From Schlegelella_A sp038318385 (lineage in GTDB: Bacteria > Pseudomonadota > Gammaproteobacteria > Burkholderiales > Burkholderiaceae_C): a DNA stretch of 64,000 bases. A program made the translations under genes and the position numbers. The stretch's first letter is position 1; each line of letters begins with the position of its first letter. Below, one piece after another: positions 9,300-18,215 of this stretch. The notes beneath the pieces were generated by a model. It had not been told where the DNA came from, did not search any database, and worked only from the letters and a program-made list of their open reading frames with translations. The stretch is taken from positions 96,844 through 160,843 of the forward strand of contig JBBQCD010000001.1 in the NCBI GenBank assembly GCA_038318385.1, read 5' to 3'.

Positions 9300-9869
9300 A
9301 TGCGCGCAAGCGTTGCGGCAACTCTGCTGCGACTCTGGACCGGGCTGCTGCTGTTGCTGGCCCAGGCGGCGCTGCCCGGCGTCGCGAGCGCCCAGGGCCT
9401 GTCGGGCGCAGCCGACGAGGTCAAGGCAGCCTACCTCTACCGCTTCATCGGCTTCATCGAATGGCCCGACGACGCCTTCGCCGGTCCCGGGACACCCCTG
9501 GTCATCGGTGTGGCGAGCGCGGACGCCGTCTATGCCGAACTGAGCCGGGCGCTCGTCGGCCGCAATGCCAAAGGCCGGCCGGTGCTCGCGCGCAAGGTCG
9601 CTGCCGGCGATGCTCTCGAGGGCGTGCAGATGCTCTACATCGGCGACCCGGCCCTGGCGCGCAGCGCCTGGGTCCAGCGCCTGCGCGATCGACACGTGCT
9701 GCTCGTGACCGACGGTCCCCAGGGGCTCGACGCCGGCGCTGCGCTGAACTTCGTGCTGGTCGAGGATCGATTGCGCTTCGAAGCCTCGCTGCGGGCTGCG
9801 GAGCGCGCCGGGCTCAAGGTCAGCTCCCGCCTCCTGGCGCTGGCCCAGCGCGTCGTGGGCACGCCATGA
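9300..9869 (+). CDS. YfiR-like periplasmic protein (DUF4154)
   Basis: The 189-residue product has a signal peptide (LLRLWTGLLLLLAQAALPG, cleavage after ASA) and a YfiR/DUF4154 domain starting VKAAYLYRFIGFIEWP, the hallmark of the family, and ending FEASLRAAERAGLKVSSRLLALA. YfiR of Pseudomonas is a periplasmic inhibitor of the membrane cyclase YfiN; in operons such as this one the partner is instead a kinase with a periplasmic sensor domain. A GTG at 9273 overlapping the receptor's TGA is an alternative start. Its stop overlaps the next start by ATGA, indicating translational coupling. Confidence 0.9.
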   Translation: MRASVAATLLRLWTGLLLLLAQAALPGVASAQGLSGAADEVKAAYLYRFIGFIEWPDDAFAGPGTPLVIGVASADAVYAELSRALVGRNAKGRPVLARKVAAGDALEGVQMLYIGDPALARSAWVQRLRDRHVLLVTDGPQGLDAGAALNFVLVEDRLRFEASLRAAERAGLKVSSRLLALAQRVVGTP

Positions 9870-11722
9870 CAGGTCGCAACTCGCTGCGACGACGCATCAC
9901 CATCGTGGTGATGACGACGACCTTCGCCGCGCTGTTTCTGAGCGCGACCGCGCTGCTGATCTATGAATTGCGCTCCTACCGCAATGCCTGGGTCGCCGAT
10001 CTGACGACGCAGGCCGACCTGATCGCGAACTCCAGCGCGGCGGCCTTGACCTTCGACGACGTGCGTGCCGCGAACGAGAATCTCGCACTGCTGCGCCTGC
10101 GGCCGCAGATCGGGGCGGCGGCCGTCTACACCGCGCGTGGCCAGCTCTTCGCGAGCTACCGCGCGCCCGGGGAGATCGCCAGTGACGTCCCGGTCGGTCC
10201 GGGGGCCGACGGCTCCCGTTTCGACGGCGACCACCTCGCGCTGTTCCAGAAGGTCGAGCACGGCGGCGAGCGCGTCGGAACCGTCTTCCTGACCGCACGC
10301 TACGACGTCACCGGTCGCTTGCGCGACTACGTCGCGATCCTCATCGCGGTGACCGGCGCGAGCCTGGTCCTCGCTGCGCTGATCTTCGGCAGCCTCGAAC
10401 GTGCGCTGACGCAGCCGATCCTCGCTCTGGCCCAGGCCGCACGCGAGGTTGTGCGGCGGCGTGACTACCGGCTGACCGTCGAGAAGACGACCGAGGACGA
10501 GGTGGGCACCCTGGTCGATTCGTTCAACGACATGCTGCGCGACCTCGGCCTCGAGATGGAGCAGCGACAGAAGGCAGAAGACGCCTTGCGCGTTGCCGAC
10601 CGGCGCAAGGACGAGTTCCTAGCCACGCTCGCGCACGAGTTGCGCAACCCGCTCGCCCCCATCGTGACCGGGCTCGCGATCCTGAAGAACCCCGCGGCCG
10701 ACGCCGCGGCCCGGGACCGTGCGCGCGAGCTGATGACCCGCCAGTTGCGCCAGATGGTGCGCCTGATCGACGACCTGCTCGACGTCTCGCGCATCACCAC
10801 GAACAAGCTGGAGCTGCACACCGAACCGCTCGACCTGGTGAGCGTCGTCCGCGAGGCGATCGAGGTGACCGAGCTGCTGATGCGAACGCGCGGCCATCGC
10901 CTCGCGACGACCTGGCCGGATCATCCGGTCTGGGTCGACGGCGACGCGACTCGCCTGACCCAGGTCGTCGTCAACCTGCTCAACAACGCGGCGAAGTACA
11001 CCGATCACGGCGGGCGCGTCGCGGTCACGGTGGGCGTCGATGCCGAGGGTGCGAGCGTGCGCGTCACGGATACCGGCATCGGCGTGGATCCGCCGCAGCA
11101 GCAGGGAATCTTCGAGATGTTCATGCAGGTCGACCAGACGCTCGAGCGCGAGCGCGCCGGTCTCGGTGTCGGCCTGTCGCTGGCCAAGCGCCTGGTCGAG
11201 CTGCACGGCGGCACGATCCGGATCGACAGCGCCGGCCTCGGTCACGGCTCCGAATTCACGATTCGACTGCCGGTGGTCGCCGCGCTGAAGAGCGTCCCGG
11301 CGGCCGCCCCGACTGCAGCCCGCGGCGACCATGCACTGCGAATCCTGGTCGCCGACGACAACGTCGATTTGGCGACCAGCCTGAGCGACATGCTCGAGTC
11401 GCTGGGCCACAAGGTCCGCGTGGTCCACGATGGCCAGGCCGCCCTGGAAGCGGTCGGCGCCGAGACGCCCGACCTTGCGCTCTTCGACATCGGGATGCCG
11501 AAACTGAGCGGCTACGACCTCGCGCGCCGTCTCCGTGCCGATCCGGCATTTCAAGGTATGACGATGGTGGCGATCACCGGCTGGGGCCAGCAAGCGGATC
11601 GACAGCGGGCGCGCGACGCGGGATTCGATCGCCACCTGGTCAAGCCGGTCGAGCCCGAGGACCTGATGGCGCTGCTGGTGGCTTGCGCAGCGCGCGTCTT
11701 CGGCGCCGAGGCGCCGAGCTGA
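9866..11722 (+). CDS. Hybrid sensor histidine kinase with periplasmic sensor, HAMP and receiver
   Basis: The 618-residue protein has a first membrane helix (about 10-33), a periplasmic CHASE8-like sensor region (about 35-150), a second helix (about 155-175), a HAMP linker, then HisKA with the phosphorylated histidine in FLATLAHELRNPL (about residue 257). The ATPase domain shows NLLNNAAKYT, DTGIGVDP and ERAGLGVGLSLAKRLVELHGG. A C-terminal receiver has the DD pair (VADDN), the acceptor Asp in LALFDIGMP and the Lys in HLVKPVEP. The start overlaps the yfiR-like stop (ATGA). With the receptor and YfiR-like protein it likely forms a signal relay from the outer membrane; no output regulator is adjacent. 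Confidence 0.93.
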   Translation: MTGRNSLRRRITIVVMTTTFAALFLSATALLIYELRSYRNAWVADLTTQADLIANSSAAALTFDDVRAANENLALLRLRPQIGAAAVYTARGQLFASYRAPGEIASDVPVGPGADGSRFDGDHLALFQKVEHGGERVGTVFLTARYDVTGRLRDYVAILIAVTGASLVLAALIFGSLERALTQPILALAQAAREVVRRRDYRLTVEKTTEDEVGTLVDSFNDMLRDLGLEMEQRQKAEDALRVADRRKDEFLATLAHELRNPLAPIVTGLAILKNPAADAAARDRARELMTRQLRQMVRLIDDLLDVSRITTNKLELHTEPLDLVSVVREAIEVTELLMRTRGHRLATTWPDHPVWVDGDATRLTQVVVNLLNNAAKYTDHGGRVAVTVGVDAEGASVRVTDTGIGVDPPQQQGIFEMFMQVDQTLERERAGLGVGLSLAKRLVELHGGTIRIDSAGLGHGSEFTIRLPVVAALKSVPAAAPTAARGDHALRILVADDNVDLATSLSDMLESLGHKVRVVHDGQAALEAVGAETPDLALFDIGMPKLSGYDLARRLRADPAFQGMTMVAITGWGQQADRQRARDAGFDRHLVKPVEPEDLMALLVACAARVFGAEAPS

Positions 11723-11899
11723 CGACTGCCGAGGGTCCGACAACGCGACCAGGTGCGCCGTGGCGTACTCGGCGTGAAATAGGCTCATCCCAGAGGAGTC
11801 GCGAGGGGCGAAGATTCAGCGCTCAGAGCCTTGAGTCCGTGCCCGACGCCCGTGTGACCGGTGCTCAGCGTTATGCAAAAAATGAGTCGAAGCCGGCGC

Positions 11900-13399
11900 T
11901 CAGCCGCTTCGCGCGTTGCCAGCCGCGGTGCCGATCCGCAGCGTGCTGACGAGTCCCGCCGCCAACGTCAGCAACGCCCCGATCCCGAGGCCGATCCTCG
12001 GCGCTGCGTCTACGGAGGCGATCGTGAAGAACAGGCTCATGACGATTCCACCCGCGGTTTGACCCGCCAATCTGGCGGTGGCCTGCATGCCACCCGCAGC
12101 GCCACTTCTTTCGCGCGGTGCGGAAAGGAGCATGTTGCGGTTGTTCGGCACCTGAAAGAGGCCGAACCCCAGGCCGCACAGGGTGGTGAGCAGGACCAGC
12201 GCCAGCGGACGGCCCTGCAGCGGCCACAGCGACGTGGCGGCCAGCCCGACGGACAGGCAGACGCCCCCCGCGGCGCAAAGCCACGCGGTCGAGACGCGAT
12301 CTGTCAGACGCCCGGCGAGCGGCGCGACGATCGCCACCATCAGTGGCCAGGGCGTCATGTACAACCCGGTCATCAGGGTGTCCTGCCCGAGGCTGTGTTG
12401 GAGGAAGAAGGGCAGCGCCAACAAGCCCATCGTCACGCCTGCGAAACAAGCGACCGAGGCGATCACCGACGTGCGGAATGACGCTGCACGAAGCAGGTCA
12501 AGAGGTATCAAGGGCGCTGCCTTCGGGAGTTCCCGACGAACCAGCACCGCCAGGCCGAGGGCGGCGGAGCCGATGAGACTCGCAGCCAGCACCGGGTTCG
12601 CCAGCAGCAGCTCGGCCCCGACGACCAGGAGCCCAAGGGCGCCGACGTTCAAGGCGACACTGACACGGTCCAGTCGACGCGCCGTCCCGGCAGGTTCTGG
12701 CAGCGCCCGGGCTGCGAGCAGCACCATGACCCCCAAGGGCAGGTTCAGGGCGAACAGCCAGGGCCAGTTCGTGGCTGACAGGATCGCCGCGCCGAGCGTC
12801 GGACCGGCAGCAGAGGACAGCGCGACCGCCAGCGCGTTCCAGCCGATGGCAGCGCCGAGCTGGCGAGGCGGCACGACCAGGCGCAGCAGCGCGATGCCGA
12901 GCGCCATGACACCCGCAGCGCCCAGCCCCTGGAAAAATCGGGCGGCGACGAGCCACGGCAACGAAGGCGCCAACGCGCACAGCGCCGAGGCCGCGGTGAA
13001 CAGCGCGACGCCCATCGAGAAGACCCGGCGAAAGCCCAAGCTCTCCCCGAGGGCGGCGCATGGCAGCAGGCCCATCACCAGGGCCGCCTGGTAGGCCGTG
13101 ATGATCCAGACCGACATGCCCGGCGACACCTGCATGGATTGCGCGATCGTCGGGAGTGCCACATTCGCGATGGCCGCGTCGAGCACCGCGAGCACCGTGG
13201 CCGCCAGCACGGCGGCTATCGCAGCCGTCCGCTGCGGCCCCGGCAGATCCGTGCCGTGAGCGGCTGCCTGCGGCCGGGTCGCGCTTGCCGGGGGGTCATC
13301 GGTACCGGGAGAACAGGACTTTTCCTGCGAGCCCCCAGTACGTGCGACGAGTGCCGACGCCCGCCGGCACGCCAAGACCCAGGCGGAACGAACGATCAC
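11900..13399 (-). CDS. MFS exporter of the DHA2 (14-TM) drug:H+ antiporter family
   Basis: About fourteen hydrophobic segments fill the protein. The N-terminal motif VLDAAIANVALPTIAQSM is the DHA2 signature (motif D1), and RLTDRVSTAW and the antiporter-type glycine/proline-rich fifth helix also fit. The GTG at 13399 overlaps the TGA of the preceding cupin gene (GTGA); it leaves a poorly hydrophobic leader of about 60 residues before the first helix, so the true start may lie further inside. The gene is convergent with the hybrid kinase across 177 bases that show no clear terminator. Substrate is unknown. Confidence 0.85.
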   Translation of the reverse strand: MIVRSAWVLACRRASALVARTGGSQEKSCSPGTDDPPASATRPQAAAHGTDLPGPQRTAAIAAVLAATVLAVLDAAIANVALPTIAQSMQVSPGMSVWIITAYQAALVMGLLPCAALGESLGFRRVFSMGVALFTAASALCALAPSLPWLVAARFFQGLGAAGVMALGIALLRLVVPPRQLGAAIGWNALAVALSSAAGPTLGAAILSATNWPWLFALNLPLGVMVLLAARALPEPAGTARRLDRVSVALNVGALGLLVVGAELLLANPVLAASLIGSAALGLAVLVRRELPKAAPLIPLDLLRAASFRTSVIASVACFAGVTMGLLALPFFLQHSLGQDTLMTGLYMTPWPLMVAIVAPLAGRLTDRVSTAWLCAAGGVCLSVGLAATSLWPLQGRPLALVLLTTLCGLGFGLFQVPNNRNMLLSAPRERSGAAGGMQATARLAGQTAGGIVMSLFFTIASVDAAPRIGLGIGALLTLAAGLVSTLRIGTAAGNARSG

Positions 13400-13941
13400 G
13401 CCGGCCCCACGGTCCAGACGCCGTCGCGCTCCACGTAGCGCGTCACGCGGTGTTCTTCCCGATCCTCCTTTCTCAAGTCGCGCTCGGTGAAGCGAAACAA
13501 CAGCGCGGGACCGGTGGTGCATCGCGTGTCGTGGATGTCCCCCGGCAGGTACACCTGAACCTGGCCGGGCCGGACCAGCGTGGAATCCCGCTGCACCAAG
13601 CGCACGGTTCCGTCCGGCTGCTCCACCCTGGCATAGGTTCCCATCTCGATCTCGCCCTGCTGCAAGGCATAGATGACCCACCCACGGCCATGATCGTGGG
13701 GAGGCCTGTAGAGCCCCGCGGGTTCGGTGTGAGCGAGCAGCATGAAGCCGTGCACGGGGTCCCGGGCCAGTTCCCTGTGGGTCGGAGCCTCCCGGTGCAG
13801 TGTCGCCAGCCACTCCTGTGTGACGGGCGCCTTGAGAAGCTCCTTGAGGTAGTCGCGAGAGCGGACGACCACCTCGGTGTCGAGCGGTCCCCAAACGGAC
13901 CTGATGCCCTCGATCGACGTTTCCAGCGCGTTGCGAGCCAT
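13396..13941 (-). CDS. Cupin-fold protein, cysteine-dioxygenase-like
   Basis: The 181-residue product carries a cupin motif PPHDHGRGWVIYALQQGEIE (two His, a later Glu) and a second half with LPGDIHDTRC, where the third metal-binding His would be. This pattern resembles thiol dioxygenases of the cysteine dioxygenase group, but the identity and substrate are not certain. The ATG at 13941 follows AGGGG by a good distance; an upstream in-frame ATG at 14055 would overlap the LysR promoter. It overlaps the exporter start by GTGA and is divergent from a LysR regulator, which probably controls both. Confidence 0.75.
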   Translation of the reverse strand: MARNALETSIEGIRSVWGPLDTEVVVRSRDYLKELLKAPVTQEWLATLHREAPTHRELARDPVHGFMLLAHTEPAGLYRPPHDHGRGWVIYALQQGEIEMGTYARVEQPDGTVRLVQRDSTLVRPGQVQVYLPGDIHDTRCTTGPALLFRFTERDLRKEDREEHRVTRYVERDGVWTVGPA

Positions 13942-14058
13942 GAGCGTTTTCCCCTTTTGAGCTCGAACGGCAATCGTCTGAGCGATGCGGAGAAGGTAGT
14001 CATTCGCCCGAGATGGCGGAAGGCGCATGATCTGCACTCGGCAAGTGCGTCTCACGCC

Positions 14059-14982
14059 ATGTCAGAACCAGAACGCCAGGAGTACAGCTTGGCCAGACCC
14101 GATCTCAATCTGCTTTTCACCATGGACGTGTTGCTCGCAGAAGGCAGTGTTGCGCGCGCCGCCCGCCGGCTGGGCCTGAGCCCCTCGGCGATGAGCCGCT
14201 CCTTGGCGCGACTGCGGGAGGCCACGGGCGATCCTCTGTTGGTTCGCGCGGGTCGCGGCTTGGTTGCCTCACCCCGAGCGCTCGAGCTTCGCGACTCCAT
14301 CAGCCGACTGGTCCATGACGCCGAAGCCGCCCTGCGGCCTGCCGGCAAGCTGGACGTCGGAAGGCTCGACCGAACGTTCACCGTGCGCGCCAGCGAGGGC
14401 TTCGTGGAGAACTTCGGAGCGAGGCTGCTGTCTCGCATCGCCACGGAGGCCCCCGGCGTTCGCTTGCACTTCCTGCACAAGCTCGACAAGGACAGCGGGC
14501 CGTTGCGAGACGGATCGGTCGACCTGGAAACAGGCGTGGTCGACAAGGCCATCGGCCCCGAAGTTCGTGCGCAGGCGTTATTCCGCGACCGCTATGTCGG
14601 CGTCGTGCGAGTGGGGCACTCACTGAGCGAGGGGGATATCACCGCCGCCCGCTTCGCCGCTGCAAGTCATGTCCACGTATCGCGCCGCGACAACGACAAA
14701 GGTCCCGTCGACGACGCCTTGGCAGGAATGGGGCTGCGGCGACAGATCGCCACGACCGTCGGCGGCTTTTCGGCCGCCCTCGCTTTGGTTCGTGCCTCAG
14801 ATCTCGTCGCCTGCGTTCACGAAAGGCACACAGGCGTTCTGTACACGGGGATGCATAGCTTCGCGCTGCCGGTGCCCATCGCGCCGTTCACGGTTTCGTT
14901 GCTCTGGCACCCGCGCTTGGACGGCGATCGCGCGCATCGGTGGCTTCGTGAGCGCGTTCGGGGCGCCTGCGCCGGTGCCTAG
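14059..14982 (+). CDS. LysR-family transcriptional regulator
   Basis: A 307-residue LysR regulator: winged helix-turn-helix at about residues 15-75 (LLFTMDVLLAEGSVARAARRLGLSPSAMSRSLARLRE, read in two parts) and a substrate-binding effector domain from about residue 100. The opening LARPDLNLLFTMDVLL resembles NodD/LinR-type regulators of the subgroup with PBP2_LTTR domains. It lies 117 bases from the divergent cupin-exporter pair, the classic arrangement for autoregulation and control of the neighbours by a small effector. The effector is not predictable. Confidence 0.92.
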   Translation: MSEPERQEYSLARPDLNLLFTMDVLLAEGSVARAARRLGLSPSAMSRSLARLREATGDPLLVRAGRGLVASPRALELRDSISRLVHDAEAALRPAGKLDVGRLDRTFTVRASEGFVENFGARLLSRIATEAPGVRLHFLHKLDKDSGPLRDGSVDLETGVVDKAIGPEVRAQALFRDRYVGVVRVGHSLSEGDITAARFAAASHVHVSRRDNDKGPVDDALAGMGLRRQIATTVGGFSAALALVRASDLVACVHERHTGVLYTGMHSFALPVPIAPFTVSLLWHPRLDGDRAHRWLRERVRGACAGA

Positions 14983-15205
14983 GTAGCTCAGTTGATGGAC
15001 GTTTCGGCTTCGCCGACATGCCGCAGCTGGTCGTGCGAGCCCAACGACGCTCGCCGTACCACTTCGGCAAGCCCCTCGGATAGGCCCGCCGCCGGCGACC
15101 GCCGGCGGTCGATTCGCGCTGCCCGGCCTGCGCTTCGTCGCAAGCCATGTTGTCTTCTCTCAGTCGGGTTCGATACTGGAACACCACGACGATCCGGAAC
15201 ACCAC
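14983..15205. other. Intergenic region after LysR gene with hairpin and possible gene scrap
   Basis: No complete gene is visible. On the minus strand, one frame from about 15080 down to 14996 reads GLAEVVRRASLGSHDQLRHV-GEAETSIN then a stop, which has the look of a protein C-terminus but has no start or upstream continuation that I can recognise. A GC hairpin, CCGCCGG / CCGGCGG with a six-base loop, lies near 15090-15110 and may end transcription. The bases just after the LysR stop resemble a tRNA D-arm by chance. Confidence 0.3.
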
Positions 15206-16222
15206 ATGACCTGCCCTCTTCGACGCATCCTGGCCTCGCTGGCCACCCTGCTCATCGCCGCGAACGCGCACGCCTACGAGGCCGGCTGGATGCAGATCCA
15301 GGTCGCCGGCACGACGACGGATGCGCCCACGACGACAGTCGCCCTGTACTACCCGACGGCTGCTGCGCCGCGATCCATCGCCATGGGGCCGTTCGCGCTC
15401 GACGTCGCCATCGGCGGGAAGCCCGTCGACAAGGTCAAGGCGTTGATCCTGCTCAGCCACGGCATCGGCGGCAGCGAACTCGGGCACAGCGTCCTGGCGC
15501 AAGCCCTCGCCCGTCACGGCTACCTGGTCGCGGCACTCCGTCATCCCGGCGACAACTGGCAGGATCGGTCCCTGATCGAGAAGAGCCCCGAGCGCTACTT
15601 CGACGAGCGGCCACGGCAAGCGTCCCGGGTCATCGACGCGATCCTGGCCGATCCCAGGTGGAAGGACCGGATCGCGAGCGACAGCCAGGGGCCTCGCGTG
15701 GGTGCGCTCGGGCACTCGGCCGGCGGCTATACGGTGCTGGCGCTGGCGGGAGCCAGGCCGGATCTGTCGCGGATAAGGACGCACTGCATGACCGAAGCAT
15801 CCGAAGACCCGATCTTCTGCGGCGTGGGCCGTCCGCAGGTCGCGATGTCGCCGCAACCAGCGGCCACGCCCTCGCTCAGGGACGAGCGCGTTCGAGCGAT
15901 CGTCGCGATGGCCCCGGCGGGGGTGATGCTCACTGCCGAATCGCTGGCCGCGGTGCGGTCGGCGACCCTGATCTACGAGGCGCAGCTCGATCGTTTCCTG
16001 GTGCCGCGATTTCACGCCGAATGGGTCGCCGACAATCTGCCCGCCCCGAACCTGCATCGGGTGCCGAACGCCTGGCATTTCGCCTTCATGGATACGCCCA
16101 GCATGTCCCTCCCCAGCCCGGACGGCGACGTCGCCGCCAACCCGCCGGGTTTCGATCGCGATGCGTTCCAGAGGCAGCTCGCCGACGAAATAACGGCCTT
16201 CTTCGACAAGGCTTTCCCCTAG
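15206..16222 (+). CDS. Secreted alpha/beta hydrolase (dienelactone-hydrolase/PAF-acetylhydrolase-like)
   Basis: A signal peptide (SLATLLIAANAHA-YE) precedes an alpha/beta hydrolase fold. The oxyanion region is ILLSHGIGGSELGHS, the nucleophile elbow is GHSAGGY at about residues 171-177, and a candidate catalytic His sits in NAWHFAFMD near residue 290. These are arranged as in predicted dienelactone hydrolases and platelet-activating-factor-acetylhydrolase-like esterases of Proteobacteria. Substrate is unknown. The gene stands alone between the LysR regulator and the convergent cyclase gene. Confidence 0.85.
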   Translation: MTCPLRRILASLATLLIAANAHAYEAGWMQIQVAGTTTDAPTTTVALYYPTAAAPRSIAMGPFALDVAIGGKPVDKVKALILLSHGIGGSELGHSVLAQALARHGYLVAALRHPGDNWQDRSLIEKSPERYFDERPRQASRVIDAILADPRWKDRIASDSQGPRVGALGHSAGGYTVLALAGARPDLSRIRTHCMTEASEDPIFCGVGRPQVAMSPQPAATPSLRDERVRAIVAMAPAGVMLTAESLAAVRSATLIYEAQLDRFLVPRFHAEWVADNLPAPNLHRVPNAWHFAFMDTPSMSLPSPDGDVAANPPGFDRDAFQRQLADEITAFFDKAFP

Positions 16223-16254
16223 GCGATTCTGCGAACCGATCGCCGCGCCGCGGC

Positions 16255-17793
16255 TCAAGCCAGCGCGTACACCGAAACCGCGGCGCTGTGTCCCTTCACC
16301 TGCATGTCGGGAAGGGGCGTGCAGCCCGCCCTCGATGCGAGCCTCGCGACAGTGGCGCCGCTCACCAGCACGGTGGTCCCGAGTTCCTTGTTGAGCGATT
16401 GGATGCGCGAGGCGACGTTGACGGCATCGCCGACGAGGGCGTACGACAGGCGCTCGCCGCTGCCGATGTTGCCGGCGATGACCGTGCCGGTGTGGATGCC
16501 GATGCCGTGGTGCAGCTCGCGCCTGCCGGCCGATCGCCGCTCGGCGTTCCACGCGGCGAGCCGCGCCCTCATGGCGCGCGCCGCGGCGACCGCGGCGTCG
16601 GCATGGCCCGAGCGCGCGACCGGCGCGCCGAACACGGCCTCGATCTCGTCGCCGATGAACTGGAGCACCAGGCCGCCGCACCCGCGAATCGCACGGTCCA
16701 TCTCGCCGAAGTATGCGTTCAGGTCCGCCACCACTTCGTCGGCCGGGGTGGCCTCGTCCCATGGCGTGAAATCGCGCAGGTCGGCGAACAGGATCGTGAC
16801 GTCATGCTGCACACCGCCCGCGTCGGCGCGTCCGGCGAGGATCTCGTCGCGCACTTCGGGGCTGACGTAGCGGCCGAAGGTTTCGCGGATGCGTTCGCGC
16901 TCGCGCAAGCCCTCGACCATGCCGTTGAAGCCTTCGGCGACGGAGCCGATCTCGTCGTTCGACACCACCGGACAGCGCACGTCCAACGCGCCGTCCCGGA
17001 CCTGCCGCATCGCGCGCTGGACGTCGCGCAGCGGGCCGGCGATGCTGCTCGCGACGAGGGTCGCCAGGCCCGCAGACACCACCACGCCGCCGAGCGCGAG
17101 AACCGCGATGACGGCGATGAGGTTGCGGATGATGGCTGCGGATGCGACGGCATCGGCCTGCAGCAGGGCCTGCGCCCGGGTGAGCGCCGCAACGGCGAGC
17201 ACCGCCATCGGCAGCAGGCTGACGATGAGGAGCACCGCGAGCATGCGTGGGCGCACCCGCAGGCGAGGGGCACGGGCCGCACTCAGATCGCCGGCAGGAA
17301 ACAAGCGGGGCAACTCGGCGCGCCAGATGCGCTCGACCCCGAAGAACATGCCGGCGGCCACGAAGATGCCGCTGACGAACGTGATGCCGAACAGCTGACG
17401 CAGTGCGGCTTCGAGCGCGAAGCCGCCGGACAGCAACGGCCACAGCACGCCCCAGAGCAAACCGGCGGCCGCCCAGCCGGCGAAGGTCAGCAGCGCCATG
17501 AACGCGGGCATCAGCAGGGCCCGACGGCGTGCAACGGAATCCTCGACGAGGGTCGGCGGCCCTTCCCCCCCCTGCGTGATGGTTCGCATCCAGCGGGCGC
17601 TCGCGATCCGCCCGACCACGGAGAGCAAAGAGAATCCGAGGGCGAAAAAGGCCAACTCGGCACCGCCGATCTTGACGCCGCCCGCGATGGGGTCGACCTC
17701 GTGGAAATAGACGAAGGTCAGCACGGCACCGCCCAAGTTGCCGAGCACCATGAGCCTGACCAGGCGCTGGCGAATGGTCGGTGCGGCATGCAT
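16255..17793 (-). CDS. Class III adenylate/guanylate cyclase with membrane region and HAMP
   Basis: The 512-residue protein has an N-terminal membrane region of about six helices (residues 10-235), a HAMP linker (IAGPLRDVQRAMRQVRDGAL), and a class III cyclase domain from about residue 320. The two metal-binding aspartates are in TILFADLRDFT and FIGDEIEAVFG, and the later VGDAVNVASRIQSLNKELG supplies the transition-state Asn/Arg. Cyclic AMP is the likeliest product. The layout matches bacterial Cya-type receptors with six-helix anchors. No obvious partner is adjacent. Confidence 0.9.
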   Translation of the reverse strand: MHAAPTIRQRLVRLMVLGNLGGAVLTFVYFHEVDPIAGGVKIGGAELAFFALGFSLLSVVGRIASARWMRTITQGGEGPPTLVEDSVARRRALLMPAFMALLTFAGWAAAGLLWGVLWPLLSGGFALEAALRQLFGITFVSGIFVAAGMFFGVERIWRAELPRLFPAGDLSAARAPRLRVRPRMLAVLLIVSLLPMAVLAVAALTRAQALLQADAVASAAIIRNLIAVIAVLALGGVVVSAGLATLVASSIAGPLRDVQRAMRQVRDGALDVRCPVVSNDEIGSVAEGFNGMVEGLRERERIRETFGRYVSPEVRDEILAGRADAGGVQHDVTILFADLRDFTPWDEATPADEVVADLNAYFGEMDRAIRGCGGLVLQFIGDEIEAVFGAPVARSGHADAAVAAARAMRARLAAWNAERRSAGRRELHHGIGIHTGTVIAGNIGSGERLSYALVGDAVNVASRIQSLNKELGTTVLVSGATVARLASRAGCTPLPDMQVKGHSAAVSVYALA

Positions 17794-17858
17794 GGCGCGG
17801 ATTGTCCAGCAGCGCCGCGATAGTCAGCTACCTGCCGGCGGCGTGAGCACGCCGCTGA

Positions 17859-18098
17859 GTCGGTTCACGCGATGCAGAACGGCACGCGACCCGCAACCGA
17901 GTGCTGGCAGACGCGGTGACAGGCTTCGCCGCCTCCGACTTCCAGGCCACCGGCCTCGACGGAAGCTTCGCGTTGCACCCAGGAATGCTCGCGTTCACCG
18001 CATCAGGGGCGGTGCCTGCGGTGCCCGAACCCTCGACCTACGCGCTCTTGCTGGTGGGCCTGTTGATGGTCCCACGCGCGCGGAGGCTTTGGCGATGA
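17859..18098 (+). pseudogene. Orphan PEP-CTERM sorting tail (probable gene remnant)
   Basis: The frame ends in VPEPSTYALLLVGLLMVPRA-RRLWR, a textbook PEP-CTERM signal: the VPEP box, a hydrophobic helix and a basic tail, recognised by exosortase in bacteria that export such proteins. Upstream, GFAASDFQATGLDGSFAL looks like the last part of a secreted domain, but the frame closes at a TGA at 17856 and there is no signal peptide. A GTG at 17901 could start a 65-residue product. I take it as the 3' remnant of a larger exported protein gene. Confidence 0.6.
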
Positions 18099-18155
18099 GA
18101 TCGACTGCGCACGTGATCAACGGCCCGCCCAAGGCAGAAGTCACGCAAAGGTCAC

Positions 18156-18196
18156 GAAAAAAGAAGACGGCCTGAACGCGTGAACGTCCAAGCCGT
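18156..18196 (-). terminator. Rho-independent terminator of tRNA-Arg
   Basis: Read on the minus strand, an 8-bp stem (ACGGCTTG with CAGGCCGT, one G-U pair) is followed by TCTTCTTTTTT. It starts about 20 bases after the CCA end of the tRNA. Confidence 0.8.
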
Positions 18197-18215
18197 TGAT
18201 ACCGATGCGGATTCT

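Noticed and set aside
13942..14058. Upstream start of the cupin gene at 14055
   Set aside because: It would overlap the divergent LysR promoter, and the ATG at 13941 has a much better ribosome-binding site.
14985..15010. tRNA-like GTAGCTCAGTTGATGG after the LysR gene
   Set aside because: It resembles a D-arm but no acceptor, anticodon or T-arm follows.
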